From contig CAOKVX010000004.1 of assembly GCA_948472945.1 (NCBI GenBank), forward strand, positions 62,001 through 126,000: DNA of 64,000 bases. The letters run 5' to 3'. Below are positions 53,210 to 62,470 of the stretch, in pieces. This stretch comes from an uncultured Clostridia bacterium (GTDB taxonomy: Bacteria; Bacillota; Clostridia; Lachnospirales; Lachnospiraceae). The notes beneath the pieces are model-generated. The model saw only the letters and a list, made by a program, of their open reading frames with translations, ran no database searches and had not been told where the DNA came from. Numbering within the stretch: the first letter of the stretch is position 1; every line of letters begins with the position of its first letter. Made by a program: the position numbers and the translations under genes.

Positions 53210-53417
53210 AAAACCCTTCCTTTCTTTTTTGGATGCAGTTTGGCAAACAACGGTTCGACCGCCAAACAACGAAAACTATACATAATATTTATTACAGTTT
53301 ATATATTTTTTTATTTCAAATATATTAAGATAAATATAATAATGCTTAATATATTATTACCCTGCAAAAATATATTCGTACAAATAATCATAATCTTACA
53401 TTATTTTTGATTTATTT

Positions 53418-53444
53418 TTGACATATATTTTTGCTTTATATAAC
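53418..53444 (+). promoter_or_regulatory. Possible promoter of the divergent AraC gene; AT-rich gap 53210-53585
   Basis: TTGACA (53418-53423) and TATAAC (53439-53444) are 15 bases apart on the plus strand, a short spacing. The gap is over 80 percent A+T by eye and holds the divergent promoters of this AraC gene and the solute-binding operon. I cannot place the operon promoter with confidence. Confidence 0.35.
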
Positions 53445-53585
53445 TGTTTGAGTTTATTATAATTATGTAATGTCAAATAATTGTTAATTTACAATATTCT
53501 GATAGCCCTAAATTACTTTATTTAAAAACAAAATATCATTGCATATTTTTTGAAATACTTATAAAATTATTATGAGGTGATTTTA

Positions 53586-54353
53586 TTGTTTAATATTATA
53601 AGCGTAGATGTCAAAAGCAGGCATGGCGGCGACTTCATATATGACTTCAGCAATGGATTTGATACATGGCTTTTTCTTCTCATACATACAAAAAGCGTGT
53701 TTAGAATAGACGGGGAAGACCGCGTGTTTCCGCCGGACAGCCTTGTCCTTTTCAAACCTGAAATGCCAATATACTACAGAGCATGCGAGGACTTATATAG
53801 CGATGACTGGCTTCACTTTTGCTGCACCGAGAATGACATAAACGAACCTCTGGTTCCTCTTGGCATACCGATACATACACCTCTTCCCGAGCAGTGCCGG
53901 GAATTGTTTCATCTTCTCACAGTTGAGAATTATCTTGACAACGAGTACAAAAACCATACAATAAACGCTTTAATCAACGCACTTATCCACAAACTTATAG
54001 AGGCGTATCATCTGAGCGCGACATCACAGAAACACTCCGACCTAATGGAGCTCAGGAAAGAGATATACAAATATCCCGGGGAAAAATGGACGCTTGCATC
54101 TATGGCCGCCAAAGTTTTCTTATCTGAGAGTCACCTGCAGTCAATGTATAAGAAAACATTTAACGTCTCCTGCATTACCGACGTTATCAATGCCCGAATT
54201 CAGCTTGCAAAATCACTGTTAAGCTATACGGACTACACAATCTCATATATATCGACAAGCTGCGGCTACAACTCGTCACAGCATTTTTTCAGACAATTTA
54301 ACAAGGTTGTGGGGTGCTCGCCGAACGCATACCGCAAATCCCTTAGGGCGTGA
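53586..54353 (+). CDS. AraC-family transcriptional regulator
   Basis: A 255-residue regulator: an N-terminal cupin-like sensing part (about 15-110: LLIHTKSVFRIDGEDRVFPPDSLVLFKP, DDWLHFCC) and a C-terminal AraC DNA-binding domain (about 155-250: WTLASMAAKVFLSESHLQSMYKKTF, YTISYISTSCGYNSSQHFFRQFNKVVGCSPNAYR). I choose the TTG at 53586 with AGGTGA 5 bases before it; the GTG at 53577 lies within that ribosome site. It is divergent from the propeller/solute-binding operon and probably controls it. The sugar signal is unknown. Confidence 0.85.
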   Translation: MFNIISVDVKSRHGGDFIYDFSNGFDTWLFLLIHTKSVFRIDGEDRVFPPDSLVLFKPEMPIYYRACEDLYSDDWLHFCCTENDINEPLVPLGIPIHTPLPEQCRELFHLLTVENYLDNEYKNHTINALINALIHKLIEAYHLSATSQKHSDLMELRKEIYKYPGEKWTLASMAAKVFLSESHLQSMYKKTFNVSCITDVINARIQLAKSLLSYTDYTISYISTSCGYNSSQHFFRQFNKVVGCSPNAYRKSLRA

Positions 54354-54380
54354 CTATATAATAATTTATGAACATAAATA

Positions 54381-54415
54381 AAAAACCCTGTTCAGACTCA
54401 ATACCTGAACAGGGT
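54381..54415 (-). terminator. Terminator of the Csp-like protease gene
   Basis: On the minus strand ACCCTGTTCAG pairs with CTGAACAGGGT (11 bp perfect, about 9-base loop) and is followed by TTTTTATTT. It lies about 160 bases past the stop at 54578, and 30 bases from the end of the convergent AraC gene. Confidence 0.75.
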
Positions 54416-54577
54416 ACATAAAAAGAAAAGAAATGCGAAGAAAATAATTCTTAAGCGAGTTGAATCATCTTCCTGTAGGAAGTTTTTAAGGCTTTCTACA
54501 TATAGTAGTCTATAACATGAAACCTTAAAATTCAATCACATATCATCCAATCGCAATAACATATCTGATGATTGGTT

Positions 54578-56296
54578 CTATTCACTTATCTCGACAAAAG
54601 TATTGTAGATATTGACCCTCCCCCATCCCCAGCTTCTGTTAGGTACATTTAGCCCTTCCGTGTCGGCGCCGCGCACAAGGTACTGTCTTGCGGCCACACT
54701 GTTAGTAGGACTCAGAGGGTTGCTCCATTCAGCAAACAGCGCAAGTATTCCCCCTCCGACTGCTGAAGCAAGACTTGTTCCGGTACGAAACTCATACCGT
54801 GTCCTTCCTTCAGGTCCGGGAACAATCGTAAATATTTCCTCACCCGGCGCGGTAAGGTCGGGCTTAATTCTTCCGTTCCTCGTATAGCCGCGGCTTGAAT
54901 TTACATATATCCTGCTGCCGTCAACTGAACTGGCCCCAAATGTAATAATATTCTGCGTGTTTCCCGGCTCACATATAGTTATATCGGGGTCCGCCTCTAT
55001 AAAGGAAATGTCTGTCGACAAAAAATCCTGCATTGGAAGCCACATGTCATACCTGCCCGGACTGTCGCTGTCCTGAATTACCCTAATCGTCCAAATACCG
55101 GGCGCCGGGTCAATTATCCTTATATGAACAAGCTGGTCGCCCGTACTTTTTTCGACTATCTCCGAAAAAACCTCGGCCCTGCTGGCAGAAAGCCTGAAAT
55201 CAAATTGTCGGACCTGCGAGGAACGCGCGTCTGCAATCCCTGAAAACTCACCTATCGGAGGTTTTATTCTAACGGAAAAAAAAGAGGCCGCATCCGCCCA
55301 TAATTCTGCCGTAAACCCTTTATTACTTCTTGTCGTTCCATCCTGTTTAACAAGTATTTCAACATCCTGAGAAGTTCCCTTAGTCAATGTAGTTCCCCTG
55401 AAATGATGTTGAAGTCCGGTCTCATTTCCTGCCGCCGTACACACATATATGCCGGAAAGTGTCGCAATGGAATTGAGATATTCAGCAAACGGGCCCGTTC
55501 CGTTATGGTCTCCCTGATTAGTGCCAATTCCAAGACATATTACCAGAGGTCTCCTTAATCTCTTTGCGACATCAATCAAGTATCTAACGCCGAGCATTAC
55601 ATCACTTTCCATAAAAGCAACGGCCGAATCCTTTATCTCAAAATAATCTCTAAAAAACTGCTTTGCCTGCTTTAATTTTACAACAACCAACTCGGCAAGC
55701 GGCGCTATACCCGAAAAATCCTCCTCCGGATTGGCGTTTCCAACCGCCACTGCCGCCATTGAGGTTCCGTGTCCGTTTTCGTCAATTAATTTGTCAATAT
55801 AACTGTACTCGGCATTACCCCTCAGAGCTTCGTTTATATCTGCCGCCGTATAGCGCGTGCCATACGCCAGCCCGGACGGGGGAGCTCCGTTTCGGTCTTC
55901 CTGATTCCAAGCCTCGACAATCTTTGTCGTCCCATCCTGCCATACAAATGCGTCACTCCGATAATCAATTCCACAATCCAACATCCCGTACAAAACATTC
56001 TGTCCATATAGGTTAATAAACGGCTGCCGTCTGAGCTTTAACACACCCGTCTCCTCAAGCGCCTGAGTGTCAAGAAGCCCATAACATTTTGGAATACTCC
56101 GATATCCTACGCTTGAAAGCAGGAGGTCAAAAGTACGTAACGATGTATATCCGACAATATAGTTGTTGCTGACAACCTGTATACATCCGGAGTAACAGTC
56201 CTCTTCACAATTTTCTATTATCCTGTAATCAAGTATTATATCTATATGATCCTCTGAGTATATGACATTTTCGCAGTTTGACACTGTATTTTCCAT
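54578..56296 (-). CDS. Subtilisin-like serine protease of the Csp type
   Basis: An S8-family protease of 572 residues with an intact catalytic triad: Asp107 (LYGMLDCGIDYR), His176 (DENGHGTSMAAV) and Ser508 (RTGTSLASAVGG), plus the oxyanion Asn291 (CTAAGNETG). An N-terminal region of about 95 residues with no signal peptide looks like an attached prodomain, and a beta-sandwich insertion lies at about 295-440. This layout matches clostridial Csp proteases (CspA/B/C), which activate cortex-lytic enzymes during spore germination. The germination role is inferred from family resemblance. It stands alone; no sleC or ger gene is adjacent. Confidence 0.85.
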   Translation of the reverse strand: MENTVSNCENVIYSEDHIDIILDYRIIENCEEDCYSGCIQVVSNNYIVGYTSLRTFDLLLSSVGYRSIPKCYGLLDTQALEETGVLKLRRQPFINLYGQNVLYGMLDCGIDYRSDAFVWQDGTTKIVEAWNQEDRNGAPPSGLAYGTRYTAADINEALRGNAEYSYIDKLIDENGHGTSMAAVAVGNANPEEDFSGIAPLAELVVVKLKQAKQFFRDYFEIKDSAVAFMESDVMLGVRYLIDVAKRLRRPLVICLGIGTNQGDHNGTGPFAEYLNSIATLSGIYVCTAAGNETGLQHHFRGTTLTKGTSQDVEILVKQDGTTRSNKGFTAELWADAASFFSVRIKPPIGEFSGIADARSSQVRQFDFRLSASRAEVFSEIVEKSTGDQLVHIRIIDPAPGIWTIRVIQDSDSPGRYDMWLPMQDFLSTDISFIEADPDITICEPGNTQNIITFGASSVDGSRIYVNSSRGYTRNGRIKPDLTAPGEEIFTIVPGPEGRTRYEFRTGTSLASAVGGGILALFAEWSNPLSPTNSVAARQYLVRGADTEGLNVPNRSWGWGRVNIYNTFVEISE

Positions 56297-56376
56297 ATTA
56301 TTCCCATATATAAATATACTTGATATTTAGTATACGCATCATTTGTATTTCTGTTAACGCCGTTAGATGTTTCCTG

Positions 56377-57855
56377 TCAGCAATTACCCCTTAATTCTAT
56401 ATTCGGGCCGCCTTTTCCCTCAATATATTCTCTGGTAATAGTTACGCGTCCTATCATCTCATCCTTTGGAATTTCGTACATGATATCTAACATATATTCC
56501 TCAAGAATTGCCCTAAGAGCCCTTGCACCGATTTTTTTCTCAACGGCTTTCTGTGCGATAAGATTCAGAGCGTCATCCTGAAAGCCAAGTTCTACCTCAT
56601 CCAGTCTAAGCAGTTTTTTATACTGTTTTATTATTGCGTTTTTAGGCTCTACAAGAACCCTTACAAGCATCTCCTCTGTGAGCGCACCGAGTGAACATAT
56701 TATAGGAAGCCTTCCCAAAAATTCAGGTATCATGCCATATTCCCTTATATCCTCAGTCGTAACTTTCTCAAGAATATCTTTATCCTCATCAGGCTTAACG
56801 CCTATCTTTGCACCGAATCCAATCGATCCTGTCGATTTTATCCTCTTTGCAATTATTTTTGTTATATCCGGAAAAGCCCCTCCGCATATAAATAAAATAT
56901 TTGAAGTGTTGACTGTGCAAAGCGGAACCATTGCATTCTTACTGCTGGCTCCTACAGGTACTTCGACATCACCGCCTTCAAGCAGCTTTAACAGTCCCTG
57001 CTGAACGGACTCTCCGCTTACGTCTCTCGAGTGGGCATTTTTTTTCTTAGCAATTTTATCAATCTCATCTATGAATACTATTCCGTGCTCAGCCTTTTCC
57101 ACATCATTTTCAGCGGCGGCAAGAAGCTTTGATATTACACTCTCAACGTCGTCTCCTATATATCCGGCCTCGGTTAACGCTGTAGCGTCCGTAATCGCAA
57201 GCGGTACCTGCAGCATATCGGCAAGAGTTTTTACCATGTGGGTCTTGCCGCTTCCCGTAGGCCCCAGCATTAGTATGTTTGATTTTTCTATTTTAACTCC
57301 GTCCTCGTCGCTGTTTGAAAGGACCCTCTTGTAATGATTATATACGGCAACCGAAAGAACCTTTTTTGCTTTCTCCTGCCCTACTACATACTCGTCAAGC
57401 CCTGCCTTTATAATGTGGGGAGCGGGCAGTGTCTTCATTGTAAGCTCAGGAACCTCTTTCTTTTTACTGTCTTCAGCCTTTTCCTCCTTAGGTTTCTCTT
57501 TTTTCTTAATGGTCTGTTTGTTCCTGTACATATTCTGAATATTTTCCATGTTGGGAATATCCATAAACAGATTCATTCCACTGCTGTTAATATGGTTAAA
57601 AGTATTCTGCATGCAATCTGTACATATATTAATATTGCTCGGCAGCTTTATTATCTTTCCGGCCTTGCTTTCAGGCCTGTGGCAGAGATAACAGATATCC
57701 TCATATTTTACATTTCTACCGCCGTCAACCTTACCGCTTTCTTTATTATCCGTAACGTCATTATCTTTTTTATCAATATCACTTTTCTTATCTGAATCAT
57801 CTTTTTTATCAATTACATCTATATCATTTTTATCATTATCTTTGTCTTTGTCCAT
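56377..57855 (-). CDS. ClpX-type AAA+ unfoldase with a charged N-terminal extension
   Basis: The 492-residue protein has a zinc-finger-like domain (CYLCHRPESKAGKIIKLPSNINICTDC, near 56-82), Walker A GPTGSGKTHM, Walker B IVFIDEIDKIA, pore loop GYIGDD, and the ClpP-docking loop IGFGA. That makes it a ClpX homologue able, in principle, to unfold substrates for ClpP. It differs by an N-terminal 50-residue Asp/Lys repeat and by about 70 extra residues compared with usual ClpX (about 420). Zinc ligands are CxxC...CxxC. GGGAGG precedes the ATG. No clpP or lon is adjacent, so it may be a second ClpX. Confidence 0.85.
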   Translation of the reverse strand: MDKDKDNDKNDIDVIDKKDDSDKKSDIDKKDNDVTDNKESGKVDGGRNVKYEDICYLCHRPESKAGKIIKLPSNINICTDCMQNTFNHINSSGMNLFMDIPNMENIQNMYRNKQTIKKKEKPKEEKAEDSKKKEVPELTMKTLPAPHIIKAGLDEYVVGQEKAKKVLSVAVYNHYKRVLSNSDEDGVKIEKSNILMLGPTGSGKTHMVKTLADMLQVPLAITDATALTEAGYIGDDVESVISKLLAAAENDVEKAEHGIVFIDEIDKIAKKKNAHSRDVSGESVQQGLLKLLEGGDVEVPVGASSKNAMVPLCTVNTSNILFICGGAFPDITKIIAKRIKSTGSIGFGAKIGVKPDEDKDILEKVTTEDIREYGMIPEFLGRLPIICSLGALTEEMLVRVLVEPKNAIIKQYKKLLRLDEVELGFQDDALNLIAQKAVEKKIGARALRAILEEYMLDIMYEIPKDEMIGRVTITREYIEGKGGPNIELRGNC

Positions 57856-57964
57856 TAAAATGCCTCCCGCACTATAGAAAATATCATAATTATTTTTGCA
57901 TACCTGTTATTATACATAATATTAGCTTCAATGACAAGACAGATATAATTAAAAACCGTACGCG

Positions 57965-57999
57965 AAAAACAGGCTGCCGCAAGGGACATGCCTGTTTTT
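57965..57999 (-). terminator. Terminator of the HtrA gene
   Basis: On the minus strand AAAAACAGGC pairs with GCCTGTTTTT around a 15-base loop, 34 bases past the stop at 58033, with the T-run built into the stem end. Confidence 0.8.
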
Positions 58000-58032
58000 C
58001 TATATATTTAAATGAAAGAGGGGGGACAAATT

Positions 58033-59703
58033 TTACCATGAAAACATTCCGTCAAACCAGTCGTCCATATCATCTCTGTCGTCGTAGTCTCCCTGTCCGT
58101 TATCGCCCTGTGCATCATCACTATCGCCGCTGCCGTCTTTCCCGCCGCCGGCGTTGTTCAAATCTATGCCTGCTTCTTCCGCAGTTCCAAGGGTTGCAGT
58201 TATATCAATCTTTTCATAACCGCTGCCGGAAGCCTGCTGCCTGTAAACAACAATGTTAACTTCTGTTCCGGAGCGGTAGCTGTTAATCTTATCAGAAGCG
58301 GCCGATTTTGAATTAACCTCAACCGAGTTTATCTCAGTTATAATATCGCCCTCTTTGATTCCCGCTTTCTCTGCCGGTCCTCCCGCTGATACGCTGTCTA
58401 CATATACTCCGTCCGGCACATTGTACATCTGAACGGCCTCTTTTGAGACATCCCTAAGGGATATTCCGAGATAGCCTCTCTCGTCATCCGTGAGGGTCTC
58501 CCTGTTCATAAGCTCGTTAATAATAGGTATTGCCGATGAAATTGGAATTGCGTAACACATTCCCTCAACCTGCGTATCGCTAATTTTGGCGCTGTTAATA
58601 CCAACAACATTACCGTTGATGTCTACAAGCGGACCGCCGCTGTTACCGCCGTTAATGGCTGCGTCAGTCTGAAGGAAATTCATAGTCTTTGTTCCTCCGT
58701 TGGCGTTATCACTCATATCAAGTTCCCTGTCTTTTGCGCTTATATATCCGACAGTAACTGACTGACCCATTCCCTGTGCGTTTCCTATTGCAATTGCAAT
58801 CTGTCCGACCTTGACCTCATCGGAATCGCCAAGCATCGCAACCTTAATCGCATCTCTTGTCTCGCTTTTCAAATCTGCTTTTTTAACAGCCACAACAGCA
58901 AGGTCAGCCTGTGCGTCCGTTCCCTTTACAACCACCTGTGCCGTTGACTCATCGCAGAATGTAACCTGAATGGCTGTCGCATTTTCAACAACATGGTTGT
59001 TGGTTGCGAGCAATAGTTCTTCGTCATTCTCTCCAACAATAAAGCCCGTACCTGCCGAAGATATCTCCTGCTCGTAACGCTGTCCGAATATCGAATAGCC
59101 CTGTACCGAAGCGGTACTTGTAATCGAAACTACACATGGCATAACGCCTTCAACAATTCCGGAGACATCTGTAACGACTCCTGAACTTGCCCCTGCCTTG
59201 GTAACCGATACCGGCGCTGTAGTTGCAGACGGTGACTCCGTATTTTTATCGGAACGGTCTGACTCATCCTGATTCTCCCATGCAAGCTGGCCCGAATCCG
59301 GATTGTATCTGTCAAGGTAGCTAATAACTCCTTTTACTCCCATACCCCCGATTGCAAATACTCCAAGCGAGGCCGCAACGCATGCCGCAACGACAATTTT
59401 TTTCTTTCCTGAATTATTTTTTTTCGGCGACTGATTAAAATTGTTAAATCCGTTATTGCCGTTCATGCCGTTAAATCCTCCGGCATTATTCTGTCCATAG
59501 CCCTGATTCGCATTATAGCCGCCGTCTGTCTGTCCGTAATCCTGTTCGTTTCTCTGGCTGCCATCACCCGGCTGCCCGTAATATCCTCCGCCTGTATTAT
59601 TGTTGCTCTGTTCTGAACCCTGATTTGTGTTCTGTTCAACATTCTGCGCATTGTTTTCTTCATCTACATTATTATCATTATTTCCGTATCGTTCATCCTG
59701 CAT
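58033..59703 (-). CDS. HtrA-type membrane-anchored serine protease
   Basis: A 556-residue S1C protease. Residues 1-95 are cytoplasmic and very rich in Asn, Gln and Gly; one membrane helix spans about 102-121. The trypsin-like domain has the triad His237 (TNNHVVENA), Asp267 (AQADLAVVAV) and Ser355 (NGGNSGGPLVD), followed by one PDZ domain (about 415-510; YLGISLRDVSKEAVQMY, AGIKEGDIITEINS) and an acidic Asp/Gly tail. It probably degrades misfolded secreted proteins. AAGGAGAGATGAGAA precedes the ATG. It is divergent from the sugar transferase gene; the 193-base gap between them holds only AT-rich sequence with a TATAAT near 59868. Confidence 0.92.
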   Translation of the reverse strand: MQDERYGNNDNNVDEENNAQNVEQNTNQGSEQSNNNTGGGYYGQPGDGSQRNEQDYGQTDGGYNANQGYGQNNAGGFNGMNGNNGFNNFNQSPKKNNSGKKKIVVAACVAASLGVFAIGGMGVKGVISYLDRYNPDSGQLAWENQDESDRSDKNTESPSATTAPVSVTKAGASSGVVTDVSGIVEGVMPCVVSITSTASVQGYSIFGQRYEQEISSAGTGFIVGENDEELLLATNNHVVENATAIQVTFCDESTAQVVVKGTDAQADLAVVAVKKADLKSETRDAIKVAMLGDSDEVKVGQIAIAIGNAQGMGQSVTVGYISAKDRELDMSDNANGGTKTMNFLQTDAAINGGNSGGPLVDINGNVVGINSAKISDTQVEGMCYAIPISSAIPIINELMNRETLTDDERGYLGISLRDVSKEAVQMYNVPDGVYVDSVSAGGPAEKAGIKEGDIITEINSVEVNSKSAASDKINSYRSGTEVNIVVYRQQASGSGYEKIDITATLGTAEEAGIDLNNAGGGKDGSGDSDDAQGDNGQGDYDDRDDMDDWFDGMFSW

Positions 59704-59896
59704 TTCTCATCTCTCCTTGTTATATAATTATTTAATAATTTTTATATTTGTTTTACTATCATGTGCTTCATTATAGTTATAATTTGTGTATGTTCTGTGA
59801 AGATAAAAAGTTTATATTGTGAATTTAAACATTTTCGGTTATCATGTAAATCTAAGGGAATAATTGTTATATAATACATTGAAAGGATGAATCCAT

Positions 59897-61327
59897 TTGA
59901 TAAAAGAGAATCAGAAATTACTTAATTTAATACATTTACTTATAGATGCCTCCATAATTATTTTATCATTTATGCTTGCATATTTTTTAAGGTTTGATGT
60001 CGAGTACAGTCCATTAATCAAACTTAAAATAATAAAAGAACCTTCGGGAATCTTCCTTCCTATGATTAATTATATGGAAATGCTCATATATTTAGTCCCG
60101 TTCTATATAATTGCATACTATTTTTTTCATCTGTACGACCCAAAACGCACCGCACGCAGGAGAACAACTCTTTCAGCGCTCATAAAAGCAAACGCTACTG
60201 GAATTTTGTACTGCACGGCCGTACTTTACTTTTTTAAGTCGACGTATTACGCAAGATTATTTTTGGGTATATTCTTCATATTGAATACATTTTTTGATTT
60301 TCTGTTCAGGCATATTGTGTCAAGAATCCTCAAGAAACTCCGCCGCAGCGGAAAAAATCTCAAGCATGTACTTTTAGTCGGTTACGGACGCGCCGCCGAC
60401 GGATATATAGACAGAATGCTGATGCACAACGACTGGGGTTATTATATTCACGGCGTCTTGGACGATAATATGTCGCCGGGCACGAGGTACAGAGGAATAG
60501 AGATAATCGGAAAGATAGATGAACTTCCCAATCTTCTCGCAACAAATGAATACGACGAAATTGTTATTACCCTCAATCTTACCGAATATGATAAGCTTGA
60601 GAAGATTGTCGTGACTACAGAGAAATTCGGCGTACATACCAAATTCGTACCCGATTATAACAACCTTATACCTACAAAACCATATACGGAGGATTTGGAC
60701 GGGCTGCCGGTAATACATGTGAGGAATGTGCCGCTTAGCAGTCCCGTCAACAAGTTTATAAAACGGCTTGTAGACATAGCCGGCGCCATATTTTTTATCA
60801 TACTGTTTTCAATTCCGATGCTTGTCGTCTCCGCACTTGTAAAATTTACGTCAGACGGTCCTCTTATTTTTAAACAAAAAAGAATAGGGCTGCACAACAG
60901 GGAATTTAATATGTACAAATTCCGCTCAATGCGCGTGCAAAACGACGCCGAGGAAAAAAAGGCCTGGACAACCATGAACGACCCCCGGGTTACGCCTGTA
61001 GGAAAATTTATAAGAAGTACAAGCCTAGACGAGCTCCCACAGTTTTTCAACGTACTGAAAGGAGATATGAGCCTTGTCGGACCGAGGCCTGAAAGGCCGT
61101 TTTACGTTGACAAGTTCAAGGAGGAGATTCCTCGTTATATGGTCAAACATCAGGTAAGGCCGGGAATCACCGGATGGGCTCAGATTAACGGCTACAGAGG
61201 AGATACATCAATCGAGGGACGCATAGACTGTGATATATACTATATTGAGAACTGGACGCTCGGACTTGACATTAAAATTCTTTTACTCACGGTGTTCAAG
61301 GGATTTGTCAATAAGAATGCGTATTAA
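59897..61327 (+). CDS. Undecaprenyl-phosphate sugar-1-phosphate transferase (polyprenyl glycosylphosphotransferase)
   Basis: A 476-residue membrane protein: four N-terminal helices (to about 125), a cytoplasmic Rossmann-like region (about 145-265: [18 protein letters not shown]), one further helix near 295, and the bacterial sugar transferase domain (about 290-476: [68 protein letters not shown]). It starts lipid-linked exopolysaccharide or glycan units on undecaprenyl phosphate. The start is TTG at 59897 (GAAAGGATGAATCCA upstream). The LCP gene follows; the pair suggests a surface-glycan role. Confidence 0.92.
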   Translation: MIKENQKLLNLIHLLIDASIIILSFMLAYFLRFDVEYSPLIKLKIIKEPSGIFLPMINYMEMLIYLVPFYIIAYYFFHLYDPKRTARRRTTLSALIKANATGILYCTAVLYFFKSTYYARLFLGIFFILNTFFDFLFRHIVSRILKKLRRSGKNLKHVLLVGYGRAADGYIDRMLMHNDWGYYIHGVLDDNMSPGTRYRGIEIIGKIDELPNLLATNEYDEIVITLNLTEYDKLEKIVVTTEKFGVHTKFVPDYNNLIPTKPYTEDLDGLPVIHVRNVPLSSPVNKFIKRLVDIAGAIFFIILFSIPMLVVSALVKFTSDGPLIFKQKRIGLHNREFNMYKFRSMRVQNDAEEKKAWTTMNDPRVTPVGKFIRSTSLDELPQFFNVLKGDMSLVGPRPERPFYVDKFKEEIPRYMVKHQVRPGITGWAQINGYRGDTSIEGRIDCDIYYIENWTLGLDIKILLLTVFKGFVNKNAY

Positions 61328-61381
61328 CCTTTTTCATCTGAATCTCGTGATAATAACTTTTTCAAGAAATATGGAGGGCAA

Positions 61382-62401
61382 ATGGCGGATAAAATAACAA
61401 AAAAAAGACGTCACCGCAGGAGAAAGCTGCTCCTTATAGCAGAGATACTTTTAATAATTCTCGCAATATATATCGGCTTTATGGCTTATATATATTCAAA
61501 ACTTCAGCACGGCAGCTGGAGCGATAAGGATATTTATATTAATGAAAACATCGGCGGTAACATTGATAAGTACACTAATATTGCCCTGTTTGGCGTTGAC
61601 TCTAGGGAAAACAGCCTGACGTCAAACACAAGAAGCGACGCTATAATTATCGCGAGCATTAACCGTTTCAGCCATAAGCTTAAGCTGGTATCTATATACA
61701 GGGACACTCTCGTTTATATACCCGAACACGGATATACAAAGCTAAACCACGCTTATGCCTACGGCGGACCCAAGCTTGCGATCGAGACAATAAACAGAAA
61801 TTTTGATATGAATATAACCGATTTTATAACGGTAAATTTCAGCGCGCTCACCGATCTTATAGACGCGCTCGGGGGAGTCACGGTTGAGATTACCGAGGAG
61901 GAACTTAACGAAGTCAACAGATACGCAAAGGACGTCGCTAACATTAACAAAAAGGACTGGAGCAAAATAAAAACCGCCGGGGAACATCTCCTCACCGGAG
62001 TGCAGGCTACCGGTTACTCAAGGGTACGCTACACCAAAGGAGGGGATTTCACAAGAGCCGAGAGACAGCGCACCGTCATTAAGGCCATTTTAGATAAGGC
62101 AAAGCGCACCAATCCGGTAAAACTGCTCGACGCCGTCGACAGTGTTCTTCCACAGATTTCAACAAGCCTTAGTGGAACTGAATTTACATGGCTGGCTTCT
62201 TTCTTTCCATTTTACAGTGTAAACGAACAGGACGGATTTCCGTTTGACAAAGCTAACCGCAAAGTCAACAAAGCCTCCGTAGTAATGTGCGATACACTTC
62301 TGTCAAATGTGTCAAAACTGCATGAATACCTGTTTGATACGAAAGACTACGACCCGTCGGAAACCGTCAAATCTATCGGCAAAGAACTTTCATCATTTTA
62401 G
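61382..62401 (+). CDS. LytR-CpsA-Psr (LCP) family protein
   Basis: A 339-residue protein with a basic N-terminus (about 1-17), one membrane helix (about 19-40) and an extracytoplasmic LCP domain. Motifs: ALFGVDSRENSLTSNTRSDAIIIASIN (near 63-90), KLVSIYRDTLVYIPEHG (near 100-117) and TGVQATGYSRVRYTKGGDFTRAERQRTVI (near 205-233), with conserved Asp and Arg that hold the pyrophosphate of lipid-linked glycan. LCP enzymes attach teichoic acid or polysaccharide to peptidoglycan. It follows the sugar transferase gene by 54 bases. Its stop TAG lies in repeat R4. Confidence 0.92.
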   Translation: MADKITKKRRHRRRKLLLIAEILLIILAIYIGFMAYIYSKLQHGSWSDKDIYINENIGGNIDKYTNIALFGVDSRENSLTSNTRSDAIIIASINRFSHKLKLVSIYRDTLVYIPEHGYTKLNHAYAYGGPKLAIETINRNFDMNITDFITVNFSALTDLIDALGGVTVEITEEELNEVNRYAKDVANINKKDWSKIKTAGEHLLTGVQATGYSRVRYTKGGDFTRAERQRTVIKAILDKAKRTNPVKLLDAVDSVLPQISTSLSGTEFTWLASFFPFYSVNEQDGFPFDKANRKVNKASVVMCDTLLSNVSKLHEYLFDTKDYDPSETVKSIGKELSSF

Positions 62402-62470
62402 CTCAACGGCGTACTCAACAGCTATGACTTCAGGCTAGCTCAACGGGTTCAAATTAGCGCCGTTGAGCTA
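62399..62470. repeat. Small palindromic repeat, copy R4, holding two stop codons
   Basis: The ends TAGCTCAACGGCG (62399-62411) and GCGCCGTTGAGCTA (62457-62470) form a perfect 13-bp inverted pair; an inner second copy TAGCTCAACGGG begins at 62437. The left TAG is the stop codon of the plus-strand LCP gene, and the right CTA is the TAG stop of the minus-strand MATE gene. Confidence 0.85.

Noticed and set aside
54465-54489. Small plus-strand terminator after the AraC gene (CTTCC-TGTA-GGAAG-TTTTT)
   Set aside because: The stem is only five pairs, so it is too weak to call with confidence; the strong hairpin at 54381-54415 is preferred.
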